Part shown: in pieces, positions 35,470-46,655 of the stretch
Numbering within the stretch: the stretch's first letter is position 1
How the letters are laid out: the number at the start of each line of letters is the position of its first letter
Assembly: GCA_030062745.1 (NCBI GenBank)
Contig: CP099839.1
Span: 30,069,451 to 30,133,450 of the forward strand
Source of the DNA: Capitulum mitella
Lineage: Eukaryota > Arthropoda > Thecostraca > Pollicipedomorpha > Pollicipedidae
Reading direction: 5' to 3'
Length of the DNA stretch: 64,000 bases
Translations under genes and position numbers: made by a program
The notes under the pieces: generated by a model
The model's input: the letters and a program-made list of their open reading frames with translations, nothing else
What the model was told of the DNA's origin: nothing
Database searches by the model: none

Positions 35470-35595
35470 AAAATGCTTCGTGCGTCCCATCTAAAATATT
35501 TTTAATATTTTTTTTGGTCCTCATTTTTATTTTTTTCACATTGGCGCGCATGCGTTTGACCCCTAAGAAGTTGATTTATTTTTTTCGATCCACTC
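35470..35595 (-). repeat. right terminal inverted repeat
   Basis: Reverse complement of the left arm with moderate divergence; ends 'tttcgatccactc' before TA at 35596. Confidence 0.85.
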
Positions 35596-35699
35596 TACTG
35601 TACACCCGCTTGGTACCAGCATTACTACTACTCATCAGTAAGAGATGCTGGCAAGCAAGGCGATACAAAAGCAAGTCATATTCATGCAACAGCACATTT

Positions 35700-35703
<4 letters not shown>

Positions 35704-35742
<39 letters not shown>
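35704..35742. repeat. (ta)n microsatellite
   Basis: About 19 uninterrupted TA dinucleotides. Confidence 0.95.
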
Positions 35743-35746
<4 letters not shown>

Positions 35747-35889
35747 GGTGCACTGTCAGCTATGAAAAAAGAGCGCAGCCGTTTGGGCTGAAACCCAGGT
35801 TGCCTGATTACAACCCAAACACTGTGACCAACAGACCACGCTTTCACAATGCTGGCATACAGTCCGCGATGGTATCACTCAAGTAAACT

Positions 35890-36904
35890 GCACTGCTCGC
35901 GTCCAGTAACGGATCCATTAGTCTCGCGCGCGCTGCACGCGACCCGTTGCACCTGGCCCAGCATATGGGGTTAGCCCTAGTGCTGTTCCGTCTACCCAAT
36001 ACATTCTAGCTGCCTATGTCAATGCTTATGGCACTGGGAGGTCCCAGAGTCCAAATCGAAACACGTGTCTGGGTCACTGCGTGGATCGCACATGACTGCC
36101 GACCACAAAAACGAATACCCGCAAGCGGGGCCCATGTCATCACCAGCTCTTGAATCAACGACAACCGCCCTTTGACCTGTACCCGTGATAAACTGAATGC
36201 TGCAGAGAGCTGGTTCGCGCCACGGGACACGTGCTGCACACCACAAATTGCTTCGATCTTCTTCTGCGGCAAGAACTTCGATCTTGCCGCACTTCGATCT
36301 GTCCGCCGAGTCTGCGCACCTGATAGTATCACTTGTGTTGCGAACGGCTGGCGTATTCGGGCGCTAGAGACTCGAAAACTTGGACACACTGACACTGACA
36401 AACTCGTCGATCTGAACTTTTTCGAGCGACTGCCATGTATGAAATCTGACTCGATAGAAGCGTGCAAAGCACGTTTTCATGTCCTTCGATTTTGAACTAC
36501 AGGCAAACCAACGCGAGACACAGCTGCTTTGGAGTCAAAATCGAAGCTTTGTATCGTAAGCAGACCCAGCACCAGCACTGCCCCTACGAAACGACACCTG
36601 CTGTCCTCGTGCAGGTAGAAGTGAAACGCGCACATCCCCGTAAACGGAGGATTCCAAGTCCAACAAGCTGCACGCTCACTTGGGTGACATCTTGCTACTG
36701 ATGCGCTAAATCTTGCTTGTCCTCGATGGCATTTGCGACTGTAGCCAAACGGAAAATGTGGCGCCTCCAGCATCAACGACTCCGTAACCAAAGACTTGAA
36801 TGGCAAACGGATACACCTCAACACGTGCGTCCCGCACACACCAAACTGGATATGTTGGCATGCAAGAGCCACGTCTATCGAATGTCATGCATCACGTGCT
36901 GATG
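35890..36904 (+). repeat. dispersed repeat R2, copy 1
   Basis: Shares long blocks with 39199-39871 and 39872-40670. These include 'gctgcacgcgacccgttgca', 'agtccaaatcgaaacacgtg', 'gtgctgcacaccac' and, near the end, 'cccgcacacacca'. It has an extra segment (about 36490-36720) absent from the other copies. No coding potential is convincing. Confidence 0.75.
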
Positions 36905-37505
36905 CAGTGACCTGAAATTCTTAATTTCGAGTGGAAATACACACTCAGCAATACTGTTTTTTACCTCTCACGATCATAATGATCTCACCTCAGATTCTGT
37001 TCAAACGCATGTAAAAAGACTTTTGACAGTATTTATGTACCTCCACGTCAATCTTTGACGCTCCAAAACATTGCTCACGTCCGATACACGAAAGCCTCGT
37101 GATTTCCTCTGCATTTATGCGTTACAAGAGAAGCAGTGCGGATTTGCCATATCTTGCTACCAATCTGGCAGGGACGAAAAAAAACTTGAAGCCTCGTCGG
37201 AAGGAGTCAGAAATAATGGCCCACCCAAAACCCACTTTGCATTCAGCCTGAACTGAGACAACTGAATATGGTTTCCGCATGATAATCAAAAAAGGAAGAA
37301 ATCTTCGACTTCCTGCAGCACCAAATAACATGTTTCAAAAAGCTTACAATATTCGGAAAGCCCATAAACATAAACGAAGTGTTTTTGGCTTCGTCATAAC
37401 GGCCCAGGACCTTGATTGCCACAAAGGAATGAAATATTTGGCAAAAAGAAAGACCCGAAAGCTGAACCAAAGGGATAACGTAAAAAAGGAGTTTTACATG
37501 GCTTA
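36905..37505 (-). repeat. dispersed repeat R1, uninterrupted copy (empty site)
   Basis: Read on the minus strand, this copy joins directly the two R1 parts that flank the foldback-like element (5335-5738 and 11565-11735). The junction lies near 37075-37095, where 'cgaggctttcgtgta' replaces 'cgaggttgttgtgta' plus the insertion. Confidence 0.85.
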
Positions 37506-38139
37506 GGCTTAGATGCTTCGACATAGAGCTAGTCAGTGTCGTAACCCAAGGTGCTCTCCGGCTTCCTGGCGCACCGTGCGGAGATGGCGACAGCCCGGCC
37601 AGCCAGTTCAGAACTTTCAAGGAACGTGTCTGCATCAAGGCAGACCAGTACGGTTCGATGTGGCTGCCAGCGGATGACGCAGGGGTGCGGACATGGTGTC
37701 ACGAACAGGTCCTGCAGACCTTTCAAAACATTCGAGCGGGACTCCACACGGGCATAGCAGATGTAGTAGAGGTGGCTGAGATATGTCTGATACTGTCGCG
37801 ATCCCAGTCAGATAGGCAGAAAGGGTGGAGAAGGCCATGAAGACGGCTAGCGAGGGTCGGTTCGCGGGTAAGTTCGACGAGAGGAAGAGAAACGAGAAGG
37901 GCCGCGCCTAGAGAGAGGTAACATTATCGAGAACGCCGTACTCCAGTTTTTCCCGTCCTCCGCGGTGGCAGACCGATGGCTGATGCCCCTCCATCCCAGC
38001 CTAAAAAAAAGAGTCCCTGAAGGACAGTCCCTGACTGTGCAGCGACTCAATAAGCTTGGTAGAAAGTTCAGGTTCATGTTTGCTGATTAGGGTAGTACAA
38101 TCTTCTGCATGTTGTGTGCTGCCGAACGTGCAGTGTGTG
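37506..38139. other. no gene seen
   Basis: A 95-codon plus frame between about 37555 and 37840 contains protein-like segments ('MWLPADDAGVRTWCHEQVL'), and another follows after a frame change towards 38090 ('LNKLGRKFRFMFAD'). This may be a decayed mobile-element gene, but no family is recognised. Confidence 0.35.
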
Positions 38140-38780
38140 CTCTGCTGCACACTGGCTTGCTGTGTGTCGCCTATTATTATGTACTGTGTGCTCCTCGCCT
38201 GTCATCCATTCACCTTCATTCCAACATAAAACTTTTAAGTTGGATGGAATAAATACTTAGAATTTCTAAGTTTGTACATTCGCAGGACACCGCTATCTCG
38301 CTAAATGTTTGCGTTGACTGTCGCGTCATTCCGCACATACAGCTACTGTTTCAACTTTCGAACCGCGGCATGAGGCCCTTCGTTGTGAGGCGTAAATTTA
38401 GTCCCGGTAATCATATGAGTCTTGACTTGTGCCGCCGAAAAGCGCGTGGTGTGTTCAACCTTGGCTTACTGTGTGTCGCCAGACATTATGTACTGCGTGC
38501 CGCTGGCCTATCATCCCCATCCATTCGCCTGCACTCGGGGTCCGCATAAGTTAAGTTTTTTTCGCCTACATTCGAGGTTCGCATTAGTCTAAGACCACTG
38601 TCATGTGATCAAGGTCTACGTGCGTGATGACTGCTGCGTCGTTTGGCACATGCCGCCACTGTGTTTCAACTGTCCAACCGCAGCATGAGTCCTTTAGCTG
38701 TGAGATTCAAGTTTAGAGTATCCCGGTAATTATATGCATCTTGATTTGTGCCGCCGAAGACTGCGTGCTGTGGAGTACTA
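38140..38780 (+). repeat. two tandem ~315-bp units
   Basis: 'tggctt.ctgtgtgtcgcc' occurs near 38150 and 38463. 'tgtttcaact.tc.aaccgc' and 'gtgccgccgaa' follow in each at the same relative places, showing a diverged two-copy tandem duplication. Confidence 0.75.
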
Positions 38781-39198
38781 GTTTGGAAGACGTTAATGAT
38801 AAACACGTTCGCATTCTGCACTTAGTCTTCCTTAACCGGTGATACATTTATGGCAGCAGGATCTCCGTGTCAGGGTTCGTCTGGAGTCAGGGGCAGTACC
38901 TAATACAGTGATGGCCACTGAACCTGCAGCACAGCAACACCGCCTGCTACTCATGCGTAACCATGAGTAACAGGCAATGGGGAAGATGTGATGCCGGTCG
39001 TCCCAGTACTCTTCGGTAAAAACAACAATAATAACAAAAGGGTATCAGTGAGAGGGAGAACAGTCAAACTTTTGATGGAATTCTTTTGATATAAATCACA
39101 GCAGAGTTAAAATATTCCTTTTTTACCTCCCAGAGGAATACTGACCTCCACCTCCATTCTAGCCAAAAGTAATTTCAGGACACTGTGCTGATGTCCAC

Positions 39199-39871
39199 CA
39201 ATTTTCAGCATCCCAGCGGCAGTAGTTTTGCGGCAATGATGAAGGGCTGTTACTTAGGCACCAAGCGCTTCACGTGCTAGGTTCACATCCCTCTTTTCGG
39301 TCCGAATCCATCGGCACTGATTGCCCAGCTGCCCGTCCGGCTTTCCAAGCCATAACCGCAACGAACTGCGCCGTTCGCGTCCCGCCAATTGGCCCATAAG
39401 AAACATAGGGGAGTAAAAGAGGCGCACCTGCGCTGCACGAAACCTGTGACACCCTCTCCAATACCGATAACCCCAGTGTTGGTATCCACCAAATTTCAGC
39501 CGCCTATGTCAATGTTTCCGGCTCTCGGACCCCCCCCCCCCCCGAGTCCAAATCGAAACACGTGCCCGTGGATCGCTACGTGGATTGCACGTGGGTGCCG
39601 ACCACAAATGCACGCAACCACAAATGGAGCCGTTGTCGCCAAGTCTTGTGTCAACAGCACTCGCCTTGACCTGTGCCCATGATCCTGGATGGCGTTTGTG
39701 ACTTTTGCAGCCCAGCGTAAAATTTGGCACGTTCAGCATCAGTGGTTCCAAAATGCCTGAAGGGCAAACGGGTAAAACTCAGCACGTGCATCCCGCACAC
39801 ACCAGGATTAAGTAATGACGTGCAAAACAGCTAGATGTTTCGAATGGCACATATCACGGGCCCCTCCGTAC
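39199..39871 (+). repeat. dispersed repeat R2, copy 2 (tandem with copy 3)
   Basis: Starts at 'caattttcagcatc' with 'gcggcagtagtttt', which recurs 673 bases later. Contains a run of about 17 C (39528-39544) and the shared 'gtccaaatcgaaacacgtg'. Confidence 0.8.
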
Positions 39872-40670
39872 CAATTTTCAGCATCCAAGCGGCAGTAGTT
39901 TTGTGGCATTGAAGGCGGGGTATTAATCTTGGGCGCCTCGTGGTTCACGTGCAAGTTGCATCCCCGTTCGGCCTGAATCCATCAAAACTGGCCATCCAGC
40001 TGACCGTCCACCTTCCCAAGCCATCATCGCACCATACTGCACCTTTTGCTTCCTGGAAATTGACCAATCAGAAGCTGCAAAGGCGTGTAAACGAGGCGTA
40101 CAAGCGCTGCACACGACCCGTTGCATCCTGTCAGTCATGTGGGATACCGTTGGATAGCCCTTGTGCTGTTCTGTGTACCCACCAAATTTCAATCGTCTAG
40201 GCCACTGATGACTACTCAGAGGCCCCAGAATCCAAATCGAAACGCGTGCCTGAGGATCGCAACGAGGATCACACGTGGGTGCCAACCACAAAAACACGCA
40301 ACCCATGTTGTCAAAAAGTCTTGAGTCAATAGCACCCGCCGTTTCGCCTGTACCTATGACCGACTGAATCACGCAAATGTCTAGCTCGCGTCACGTGAAC
40401 ATGCTACACGCCACGAAACGCTTCGAAACCTGCACCACAATCTGGCCGCCGGGTCGGCGCACCCGATGGTACCACCTGTGTAGCGATCGGCTGGCACGTT
40501 CGGACGCTAGAGGCTCCGAAACTTGAAGACATACACAGTCATTGATACAGATTCAGATACCTTTAACTGATTTTTTTTTCGTCACAGGTCGCTCTGCTTG
40601 AAATCCTACTCGTTAAAAATATGCAAAGTACGCTCTCAGCTCCTTTGATTTTGAATTATTGCTTGGCTGT
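39872..40670 (+). repeat. dispersed repeat R2, copy 3
   Basis: Second tandem unit, starting again at 'caattttcagcatc'. Its distal part (40345-40660) matches 36175-36480 of copy 1, in the order 'cctgtacc.atga', 'acatgctacacgccac' and 'gaggctccgaaacttg'. Confidence 0.8.
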
Positions 40671-41299
40671 CTGTGCACGTCTCTTGAAACCTGACAGAGA
40701 TGTGTCTCTCTTAATATCAGTATGTTTTTGTCTCCATCACGTGGTCGGTCAAATCCGTCGACTTACGAATCGAATCCTAACGAAACTTACGTAAATGGTA
40801 TTACTAAATAATTATTTTACAGCATAACTGTATAATTGATATATAATACAGAGAAATAATACAAGTGCATAATATGTATAATGTATCGAGTAATCCAATT
40901 AAATTCAATTTTTAAAAACCTGAAACTTACGAATCTCGTTTCGAGTCGTGGCCGTGGTGCGGCAGCCGATAGATCAGCTCTGATATTACTCTCGCCATCC
41001 CCCACTCGCCCAGCGGCCGACGATCACCCAGAAAACGCGATCTCCTGTGGATCACCGACCTGTTCGTTCATCTAAGGTCCGTCGGCTCTTTGTCAAGTCC
41101 AATGACTCCCATATCGATCAAGATTTTTCGTCAGCGCCTTTCAACAGAGGCATGTTGCACGTACCACTCATTACTACTGTGTTTCGTTGCCATCATGGGC
41201 TTCGCCAGAGCGAGCGAAGAATTAGCACAAGAAATGACTTCAACTGACCGGACTCAATGGTAGTCTGCGCAATACTTCGTTGCGAGCGAACCGAGGGTA
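40671..41299. other. no gene seen
   Basis: AT-rich around 40800-40900, with no coding or repeat structure that I can support. Confidence 0.4.
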
Positions 41300-41526
41300 C
41301 CAGGGTAAAATGGCGAAATGCAAAAATGGCGAATGCCTTTTTGGCGAACGCTAAATGGCGACATGCTAAAATGACGAACAGCCAAATGGCGTAGAACGCG
41401 ATGACGAACCATTTGGCCAGTCGCCAATTTAACCTGTCGCCATTTCTACATGTCGCCCTTCAGCATTCGCCATCCGGCATTCGCCAGAAGAGCATTCGCC
41501 ATTTCTACGTTCCGCCTTTTTGACTG
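41300..41526. mobile_element. small hairpin (foldback/MITE-like) element of 'aatggcga' repeats
   Basis: The left half (41306-41415) repeats 'aaatggcga' and variants about every 15-20 bases. The right half (41425-41520) repeats the reverse complement 'tcgccattt'. The outer ends also pair (left 'ccagggtaaaatggcg', right 'cgcctttttgactgg'). The whole is a ~220-bp imperfect palindrome with no coding capacity. Confidence 0.75.
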
Positions 41527-42338
41527 GACACCATCCCGGCAGCCGTCAATCCTGGCCAGACTGGGCCGGGCTGGGTCCTGAGCTTTCTTATGTACCAAAT
41601 TCCGACTGGATCGTCCGTCCTCTCTGGACAGTCCTCATGAAACTCGAACCTACCTGCCTCGCTCTCTTCTCTGCCGACATCTCGCTGCCCTCTACAGGTC
41701 GCTGCTTATGGTTACTGATGACGCGGACCATCCACGTGGGGTACCAGCGAACAAGTGGTGTCTCTAGGCGAACTTCAGTACCTGACAGCACGGGTGTGGT
41801 TTTCGGAAAATGATTGTGGTTGCCCAAAACACATATGGGGATACCCACATATTGCGTAGCGGAGGGGTCGTGACAGGCCTTTATGCCTAAAGTTCAGAGA
41901 AATAAGTTTAAAAATGTATTACAGGAGGTAAATTACGGAAGGATGACCTCCGTAAATCCCAGGATGGCGGAGGTTATGGCGGAGACATCGTTAAAGAGGA
42001 ATGTCTGGTTTTTCCAGTGACCCAAAAACGCACTCCGGGGAATATGTAACATTGGTTACAGATTATCATGTACATGAAAAGTGCGTTTTGGTCATCTTAT
42101 ACCAATGTCTCATGCATTTTAGTTCTTGTATTTATCGACAGTAATATCGGTAGGGTAGGCAAAATACAATACACATTATAAGAGAAAGGAGCCAATCGGC
42201 GAGCGGAAAATACGTAAGTAAACCTTGGATGCACCCTATGCTTACTCAGCACTGCCTTACTGTACCTGATGCAGTTACAAACGGCAATGACGATTGTTTT
42301 GACAAACAATACTAACGTATTTCCACCTATTTACGTAA
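41527..42338. other. no gene seen
   Basis: No supported coding region. A short inverted repeat 'ttacgga'/'tccgtaa' lies at about 41930-41960. Confidence 0.4.
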
Positions 42339-42340
42339 TA

Positions 42341-43723
42341 CAGTCATCCCTCGCTACTTCGCGGTTCATTTATCGCGGCCTCAGTACATCGCGGATTGTT
42401 CAAAAATATTCATCAAAAACTCAAAGTTGAGGAATTATGGCGCGAAGGTTGCCCGCACGCCAGCAGAAGGCAGGGAGTGCCCACACATGGAGGGCCTCAT
42501 CTCCTCCATCGACGAAGACAACGTGGCCTTCAGCCTGAAGAATTATTGGCGGGGATACAGCATTGCAACGTGCCTGGTCAACATTCAGAATGCTCTTAAT
42601 GAGATGAAAGAGCAGACACTGATTGCAAGTTGGAGGAAATTGTGGCCAAAAAACGTCACCCATGCTTACGTCGGATTTACGCCTGACGAAGTTCACCACT
42701 CCGCCGTAGATAAGGCTGTGAGGCTGGCTCGGTTGGTAGCCACTGAAGGGTTCTCCGACATGACGACGGAAGAAGTGAACACACTGATCGAGTGCCACTC
42801 GAACCCCCTAACCGACGAGGAACTCGTCGAAATGACAAGATCGGCAAGTGAGGAAGAAGAGGAGGTAGCTGACGACGGTGACGACAACGAAGCTGAAGAA
42901 CGTGGCCTTACCTTGGAAAACCTGCAGGAGCTCTGCAACATAGCACGGACTCTGCAACAAAGGGCCCAAGAAATCGACGACAGCATGGTTAGAGCCGTAG
43001 AATTCAGTAACCGTATTGACGGTGTAATGGCGTTGTACAAGGGCATCTTTGCTCAGAAGAAAAAACAACGGTCACAACTCCCCATCACGATGTTCCATGT
43101 GCGCCGAAAACGTTTTGCAGAAGCTCTTTCTGCTGCCTCTACGCCGCCTCCTGCAGCTACCCCAGCTCTATCCGAAGCTGCCCGCGACGATCGAGCGCCC
43201 CTAGAACCTGAAGATGAGGCGTCATCTGAGAAGCAGTAAAGTTCTCATTAACCTGTGCAGTAAACCATCTTCATCTTCTTCACCTCCATTGTACTGCACA
43301 GGTGTTTCATCGACATTTATAAAGATCAAGCAAAGAGAAGCTATTGTCAGAGGCGAGTTACGTGCCTTGTTATAAAAGAAAAGTTGTTATAAGAATAAAA
43401 GAGTTCTAAAAACATATTTACAGTATGTACACTTTAGTTACATCTACGTATGTTACACACACACGTATCATATTTATATTATTTATACATTATTTTATGT
43501 ATGTCATTTATTCCATTAATATTTTATTTACATGTCTGAAACTATTCCTTAATGTTCTAATGATAACATATGCACTTATATGGTTTCATATACACTTATT
43601 GATATTATTCATACACAAAAAATGTACGTGTGTTAAAAATGAGAGGGTGACACTACTTCGCGGATTTTCACCTTTCGCGGAGGGGTTTGGAACGCATTAT
43701 CCGCGAATAACGAGGGATTACTG
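42341..43723 (+). mobile_element. Tigger/pogo-like DNA transposon, internally deleted
   Basis: The left end is 'cagtcatccctcgctacttc'; the right end is '...cgcgaataacgagggattactg'. They form inverted repeats of the Tigger type, with the inner 'atcgcggattgttc' and 'ttcgcggatttt' also pairing. TA flanks both sides (42339-42340, 43724-43725), as expected for the Tc1/mariner superfamily. At 1383 bp it is roughly half the length of a full element and keeps only the transposase C-terminus. Confidence 0.93.
42427..43239 (+). pseudogene. Tigger-like transposase, C-terminal remnant
   Basis: An open frame of about 270 codons. The segment 'NYWRGYSIATCLVNIQNAL' followed by 'TLIASWRKLWPKNV' is the part that directly follows the DDE catalytic domain in Tigger/pogo transposases. 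An acidic region and an Arg/Lys-rich tail follow. The DNA-binding (CENP-B-like) and catalytic domains are missing. An ATG at 42436 in another frame ('MARRLPARQQKAGSAH') looks like the original N-terminus, so a large internal deletion joined start and end out of frame. Confidence 0.85.
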
Positions 43724-43725
43724 TA

Positions 43726-44795
43726 CATACCTGCGAGGGAGATTCAAGGAACAGCAGCGGTACTTGCCTGAATCCATAACGGCCGTTTTCATAATTTTGG
43801 TGTTCAACTTCTGTAAACTTCGACATCGCTCAGGCTAACGATACGCTAACCCAATTCATCGGCGATTTGTGTTGAAGAGAAAATGGTGTAGGTAGATTAA
43901 GCCTGGGTTGTCAGCCAGCGTACTCACCTGCCCCCGTAAAATATGAGCAAACGAGGGCGACTTGGCAAGAATGAATGGTACCTACGCTTTGATTCATAAA
44001 AATGACCTCTTCATTCGTACGTGTACAGTTAAAAAAACACGATTTGAGTAGATACACTCCCGTTAATGGCGGACCTTTCTCCAGGACCCGGTGATAATCC
44101 GGCTTGACACCATGTTACTTGGAGGGTGGTGGGGAAATGCGACTGGTGGGTGCCAATGGAGTATGAGTTCCGATTATTGTTTACAATGCTGATTTTAGGT
44201 GGTTAACGCCATGGGACTGAGAATATAACTACATTTCAATATATAAACATTTAAGTTGTGGGTGCCACAGTCGTATTGTGGGTGCCCATTTCGACTCTGT
44301 GGGTGCCGGGGTATCCACAGACAGGAAACAACACCCCTGCCTGAAAGCCGTGACCTGCGGCCAGGGTGATGACTGAGGGCCAGCAGAAGCAATGACTTTT
44401 CAAAGCACTGATAGCCGCCGGACAAAACAGCCATAAATATTCTGCATAATAATGCAAAATATCTGTCAACGCTCAGCAATAACCAGGTATGCATGACGTA
44501 ACAACACCCTGAAAAAACGACCCTATCAGATTCAAAACAATCAGTATATTTCGGCTCCGCTTTTCCTTCAGCACAGCGGTAAGAATTCAATAATCTCTCA
44601 GTGCATCATGAAGTGTTTTAAAACCATACATCCACAGAACACCACAAAAGCGTATCATACCGGCTAAACAAAAATATCACCGATAAGGTACCTGCTGAAC
44701 CCAATGGTGAATGCGCGCACTGGCGGCGATTGTACTGAAACCTGCCATTGACTTCTGGGAGTCCTGAGGCCTCCGCTGGCGGCAGAGGGCCAGCC
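43726..44795. other. no gene seen
   Basis: Short frames only. No repeat structure stands out except 'tgggtgcc' phrases near 44260-44300. Confidence 0.4.
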
Positions 44796-44799
44796 ATGG

Positions 44800-45300
44800 G
44801 CCATCATTCCACGCAGCGGGCCAGCCACGAAGAGCCATCGCTCCACGCAGCGGGCCAGCCACAAAGAGCCATCGCTCCACGCAGCGGGCCAGCCACAAAG
44901 AGCCCACGCTCCGCGCAGTGGACCAGCCACAAAGAGCCATCGCTCCACGCAGCGGGCCGGCCACAAAGAGCCATCGCTCCACGCAGCGGGCCAGCCACAA
45001 AGAGCCATCGCTCCACGCAACGGGCCAGCCACAAAGAGCCATCGCTCCACGCAGCGGGCCGGCCACAAAGAGCCATCGCTCCACGCAGCGGGCCAGCCAC
45101 AAAGAGCCATCGCTCCACGCAGCGGGCCAGCAACAGAGCCATCGCTCCGCGCAGCGGGCCAGCCACAAAGAGCCATCGCTCCACGCAGCGGGCCAGTCAC
45201 AACGAACCATCGCTCCACGCAGCGGGCCAGCCACAAAGTGCCATCGTTCCACGCAGCGGGCCAGCCAAAAAGAGTCATCGCTCCATGCAGCCAACCAGCG
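44800..45300. repeat. 34-bp minisatellite, ~15 units
   Basis: Units read 'acaaagagccatcgctccac' then 'gcagcgggccagcc', highly uniform. All frames on both strands stay open for long distances, giving spurious proteins of 233-425 codons with repeats such as 'HAAGQPQRAIAPRSGPATKS' on the plus strand and 'WLFVAGPLRGAMALCG' on the minus strand. It lies downstream of the minus-strand LRR gene. Confidence 0.95.
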
Positions 45301-45866
45301 GGCGCCGGGTTCAGGGTCGCCGAGCCACCTCGAAGGCAGCTCACGCCACAACGCCGGACGGCCACGGGTGCCTATCCCCTCTCCTTTGCGAACAGCCATG
45401 GAAAGCGAAGACCAAAGGCTCGGTCCGGGATCTCGCAACACTCGGGGCCTCACTGACGTCGGCCGGGGCCACACAGCGGCGGAGCACGCGCCGCTGGCGG
45501 TGCCGACGGTGGTGCGGCCAGCTCGTGGTCGGCGTAGTGCCGCGGTCACTCCGTCAGCCCACCACGGCTCGCAGCCCAGTACGGCCGAGCTGCATATCCG
45601 TCCACCGACTCCGGCATGCAGCGCGCTCCGCCGGTCGGCGGCCGTCGGAGACCGGCGGCGGCCGCCCTTTCCCAGAGACTTGGCTCGGAGCAGCACTGCC
45701 AGCGGCTGCCCGGCGTCCCACGCCGCAACAGATCTCAGCACCGCTGAGCGGCGGCGACGCCAGCGCCAGCTCGTCGACGATCCCCACATCCGCCACGCGG
45801 ACACCGACGACACAGAGCCGCGTTCGGCAGGGTCCACCGCGCCGCGCCGCCCGCCGCGCGGCGCGT

Positions 45867-46655
45867 CTACCAGTTGGGTCGCAGCCGCCACCACTGGCCG
45901 CTATTGTGCCGTTTGAGCATCACCACGCGCCCGTCCGAGGTCACGTCGATGCGCTGCGACGAGCGCGTCAGCCGGACGAATGCGTCCATCAGGTCCGAGT
46001 CCACCTGTTGCATGTAGAGCTGTAGCGCGTGGCCCGTCCACTTGGCCTTCAGGATGGCCTTGGCCAGGCTCTCCACCTGCTGGACGGTGAGCGCGCTACC
46101 GTGTCTGTCCGCCTGCGACAGGCACGAGAACCGCAGCTCCTGTAGGTGCGGCACGCCCGTGGCCATCGCCTGCACCAGCCACTGTTTGCTGCACTCGGAC
46201 GAGCGCGCCGTAAACTGCGAACTGTCGACGCGCACCGTCGTCAGGCGACTCCACTTCTTCGCGGCCGCCTTCGTCTCTGCGTAGGCCGTCTCCGGGTTGG
46301 CCACGTCGTACCGCCAGCCGCACAGCGTTAGCTCCTCCAGTGTCTTGACGGCGGACAGGCCGCCAAAGAAGGTCTTGACGGCGGCGTCGTTGAGCGGCGG
46401 CGCCGCGTTATGGCTAAGGTCGAGCTGCTTGAGCGACGACAGCCCCTGCAGCAGCGGTAGGAAGGCCGGACCGCGTAGCGAGCCGCCGCTCGTCTCCACC
46501 ACGCAGTTGGCCAGGTTCAGGCTGCTGAGACTGGCGCACGGGAACGTAAGGTCGTCCACGCGGCAGGTCAGCGACACGCGACACTCGGACAGCTGCAGCC
46601 GCTTCACGGACGTGTTCTTCATGAGGCTGCGCAGACGCTCCACCGATGACGGCGA
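45867..46655 (-). CDS. leucine-rich-repeat protein, last exon
   Basis: Minus strand; acceptor 'gtctgtccgccag', phase 0 entry, 263 codons including the TAG stop. Several repeat cores are visible: 'VKRLQLSECRVSL', 'LSSLNLANCVVE', 'LKQLDLSHN' and 'LEELTLCGW'. The spacing is of the RNI-like (ribonuclease-inhibitor) kind, ~28 residues, with degenerate repeats in the C-terminal half. Such proteins usually act as protein-protein interaction scaffolds; no specific orthologue is recognised. Third positions are GC-rich, like VPS51 exons 4-14. Confidence 0.8.
   Translation of the reverse strand, partial: SPSSVERLRSLMKNTSVKRLQLSECRVSLTCRVDDLTFPCASLSSLNLANCVVETSGGSLRGPAFLPLLQGLSSLKQLDLSHNAAPPLNDAAVKTFFGGLSAVKTLEELTLCGWRYDVANPETAYAETKAAAKKWSRLTTVRVDSSQFTARSSECSKQWLVQAMATGVPHLQELRFSCLSQADRHGSALTVQQVESLAKAILKAKWTGHALQLYMQQVDSDLMDAFVRLTRSSQRIDVTSDGRVVMLKRHNSGQWWRLRPNW

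Larger units (their letters stand above)
32092..35595 (+). mobile_element. terminal-inverted-repeat DNA transposon carrying an unnamed gene family
   Basis: Both ends read GGGTGGATCGAAAA or GAGTGGATCGAAAA inward, flanked on each side by TA (32090-32091 and 35596-35597). That fits a 2-bp TA duplication, though the boundary could be shifted a few bases because 'CACTAG' and 'CAGTAG' also match outside. Similarity between the arms runs about 130-140 bp. The 3.5-kb body carries one plus-strand gene, broken by stops and frameshifts. The family of the transposon cannot be assigned from sequence alone. Confidence 0.8.

Noticed and set aside
44664..46025. Open frames of 233-425 codons on both strands
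   Set aside because: Caused by the 34-bp minisatellite plus GC-rich flanking sequence. The repetitive peptides appear in several frames at once, and part overlaps the LRR exon on the other strand.
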